A DNA stretch of 64,000 nt, from contig CAWGMP010000028.1 in NCBI GenBank assembly GCA_963823755.1, positions 62,001 through 126,000 of the forward strand, read 5' to 3'. This DNA comes from GCA-003244245 sp963823755. Lineage in GTDB: Bacteria; Actinomycetota; Actinomycetes; Mycobacteriales; Pseudonocardiaceae. Shown in pieces: positions 63,777 to 64,000 of this stretch. The position numbers and the translations under genes were made by a program. Below the pieces are notes generated by a model. That model did not search any database. It was not told the origin of the DNA and saw only the letters and a list, made by a program, of their open reading frames with translations. Each line of letters opens with the position of its first letter. The first letter of the stretch is position 1.

Positions 63777-64000
63777 CCGTACAGTGCGGTCACCGCCTGC
63801 TGTGGCGAGAAGGGGGCCATTCGGGCTGAATGCCGCGCTGTAGACGACGTCGGTGTGTCCGGTGAGCGTGGCGATCAGCTGCTGGCTGTCTACGTTCCAC
63901 AGTTTCGCCGTTGTGTCGCTGCTGGCGGTGACCAGGGTGTGGCCGTCGGGGCTGAATGCCACGGTGTTGACTCTTCCGGTGTGCCCGGTCAGGGTGGCGA
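63777..64000 (-). pseudogene. WD40-repeat protein, 5' end off window, interrupted by IS66
   Basis: Leftward reading of two WD40 units: VNTVAFSPDGHTLVTASSDT, LWNVDSQQLIATLTGHTDVV and YSAAFSPNGPLLATAGGDRT, then VR where the IS66 end adds VAIQ and a stop. Joining to 62081-62208 restores GGDRTVRLWDLN. Probably the 3' end of another nSTAND-WD40 gene like that at 41701-45014; the NTPase part lies outside the window. Confidence 0.8.

Noticed and set aside
1..64000. CRISPR arrays, rRNA genes or a secondary-metabolite PKS/NRPS cluster
   Set aside because: No repeat-spacer pattern, rRNA-like sequence, or KS/condensation/adenylation domain was seen on either strand.

Overview
The window is GC-rich (roughly 65-70 percent), uses GTG starts freely, and encodes typical actinobacterial families (XRE-TPR regulators, DUF2231, DUF4383, nSTAND proteins with WD40 or TPR repeats). 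This points to a filamentous actinomycete, most likely in or near Pseudonocardiales. It reads as an accessory region. A few intact core-type genes (pyruvate kinase, beta-carbonic anhydrase, PQQ sugar dehydrogenase) sit among integration scars, broken genes and insertion-sequence remains.

1-17.7 kb. A partial membrane-anchored P-loop/TPR protein runs off the left edge. A 3' fragment of tRNA-Ser(GGA) at 2.24 kb and a shorter one at 17.69 kb, in the same orientation, bracket about 15 kb. Inside is the most interesting locus. A plus-strand operon holds an ornithine-cyclodeaminase-family dehydrogenase, a PLP decarboxylase, a cysteine-synthase-family enzyme and a MATE exporter. Divergent from it is a minus-strand operon for a nickel/peptide-type ABC importer (lipoprotein, two permeases, a double ATPase). 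Two sites resembling IdeR/DtxR iron boxes lie in the intergenic region. The set suggests a diaminopropionate-derived, NRPS-independent metallophore that is made, exported and re-imported under iron control. The importer ATPase is frameshifted.

17.7-30.7 kb. The quieter part: cupin, CBS protein, PQQ-type sugar dehydrogenase, STAS protein, DUF4383 membrane protein, pyruvate kinase, alpha/beta hydrolase, a large STAND/TPR NTPase, a TIR protein with near-identical 36-residue repeats, and an HtrA-like protease.

30.7-45.5 kb. A decaying zone: an XRE-TPR regulator with two coupled small genes, IS110, IS630 and IS256 remnants, a truncated DksA-like gene, a helicase tail from a conjugative element, a frameshifted methyltransferase next to a DinB gene, a GT39 gene with a nonsense codon, and a TIR-nSTAND-WD40 gene split by IS256 debris.

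45.5-52.7 kb. A Cys-containing HTH regulator is divergent from two membrane proteins. Then come a RidA protein, a metX pseudogene, a polycysteine leader peptide with a leaderless promoter ahead of beta-carbonic anhydrase, a MarR regulator and a broken flavin monooxygenase.

52.7-64 kb. Two tRNA-Ser(CGA) 3' fragments (52.9 and 61.7 kb), each next to the same acetyltransferase remnant and each about 94 bp from paired ACTGAGAC repeats, mark successive integrations. Between them lie a toxin-antitoxin pair, transposase remnants, an XRE regulator, a BrkB-family protein, a 551-residue protein of unknown function bracketed by exact 20-bp direct repeats, and an AI-2E-family transporter. At the right edge an intact IS66 element with 8-bp target duplications interrupts a WD40 gene.
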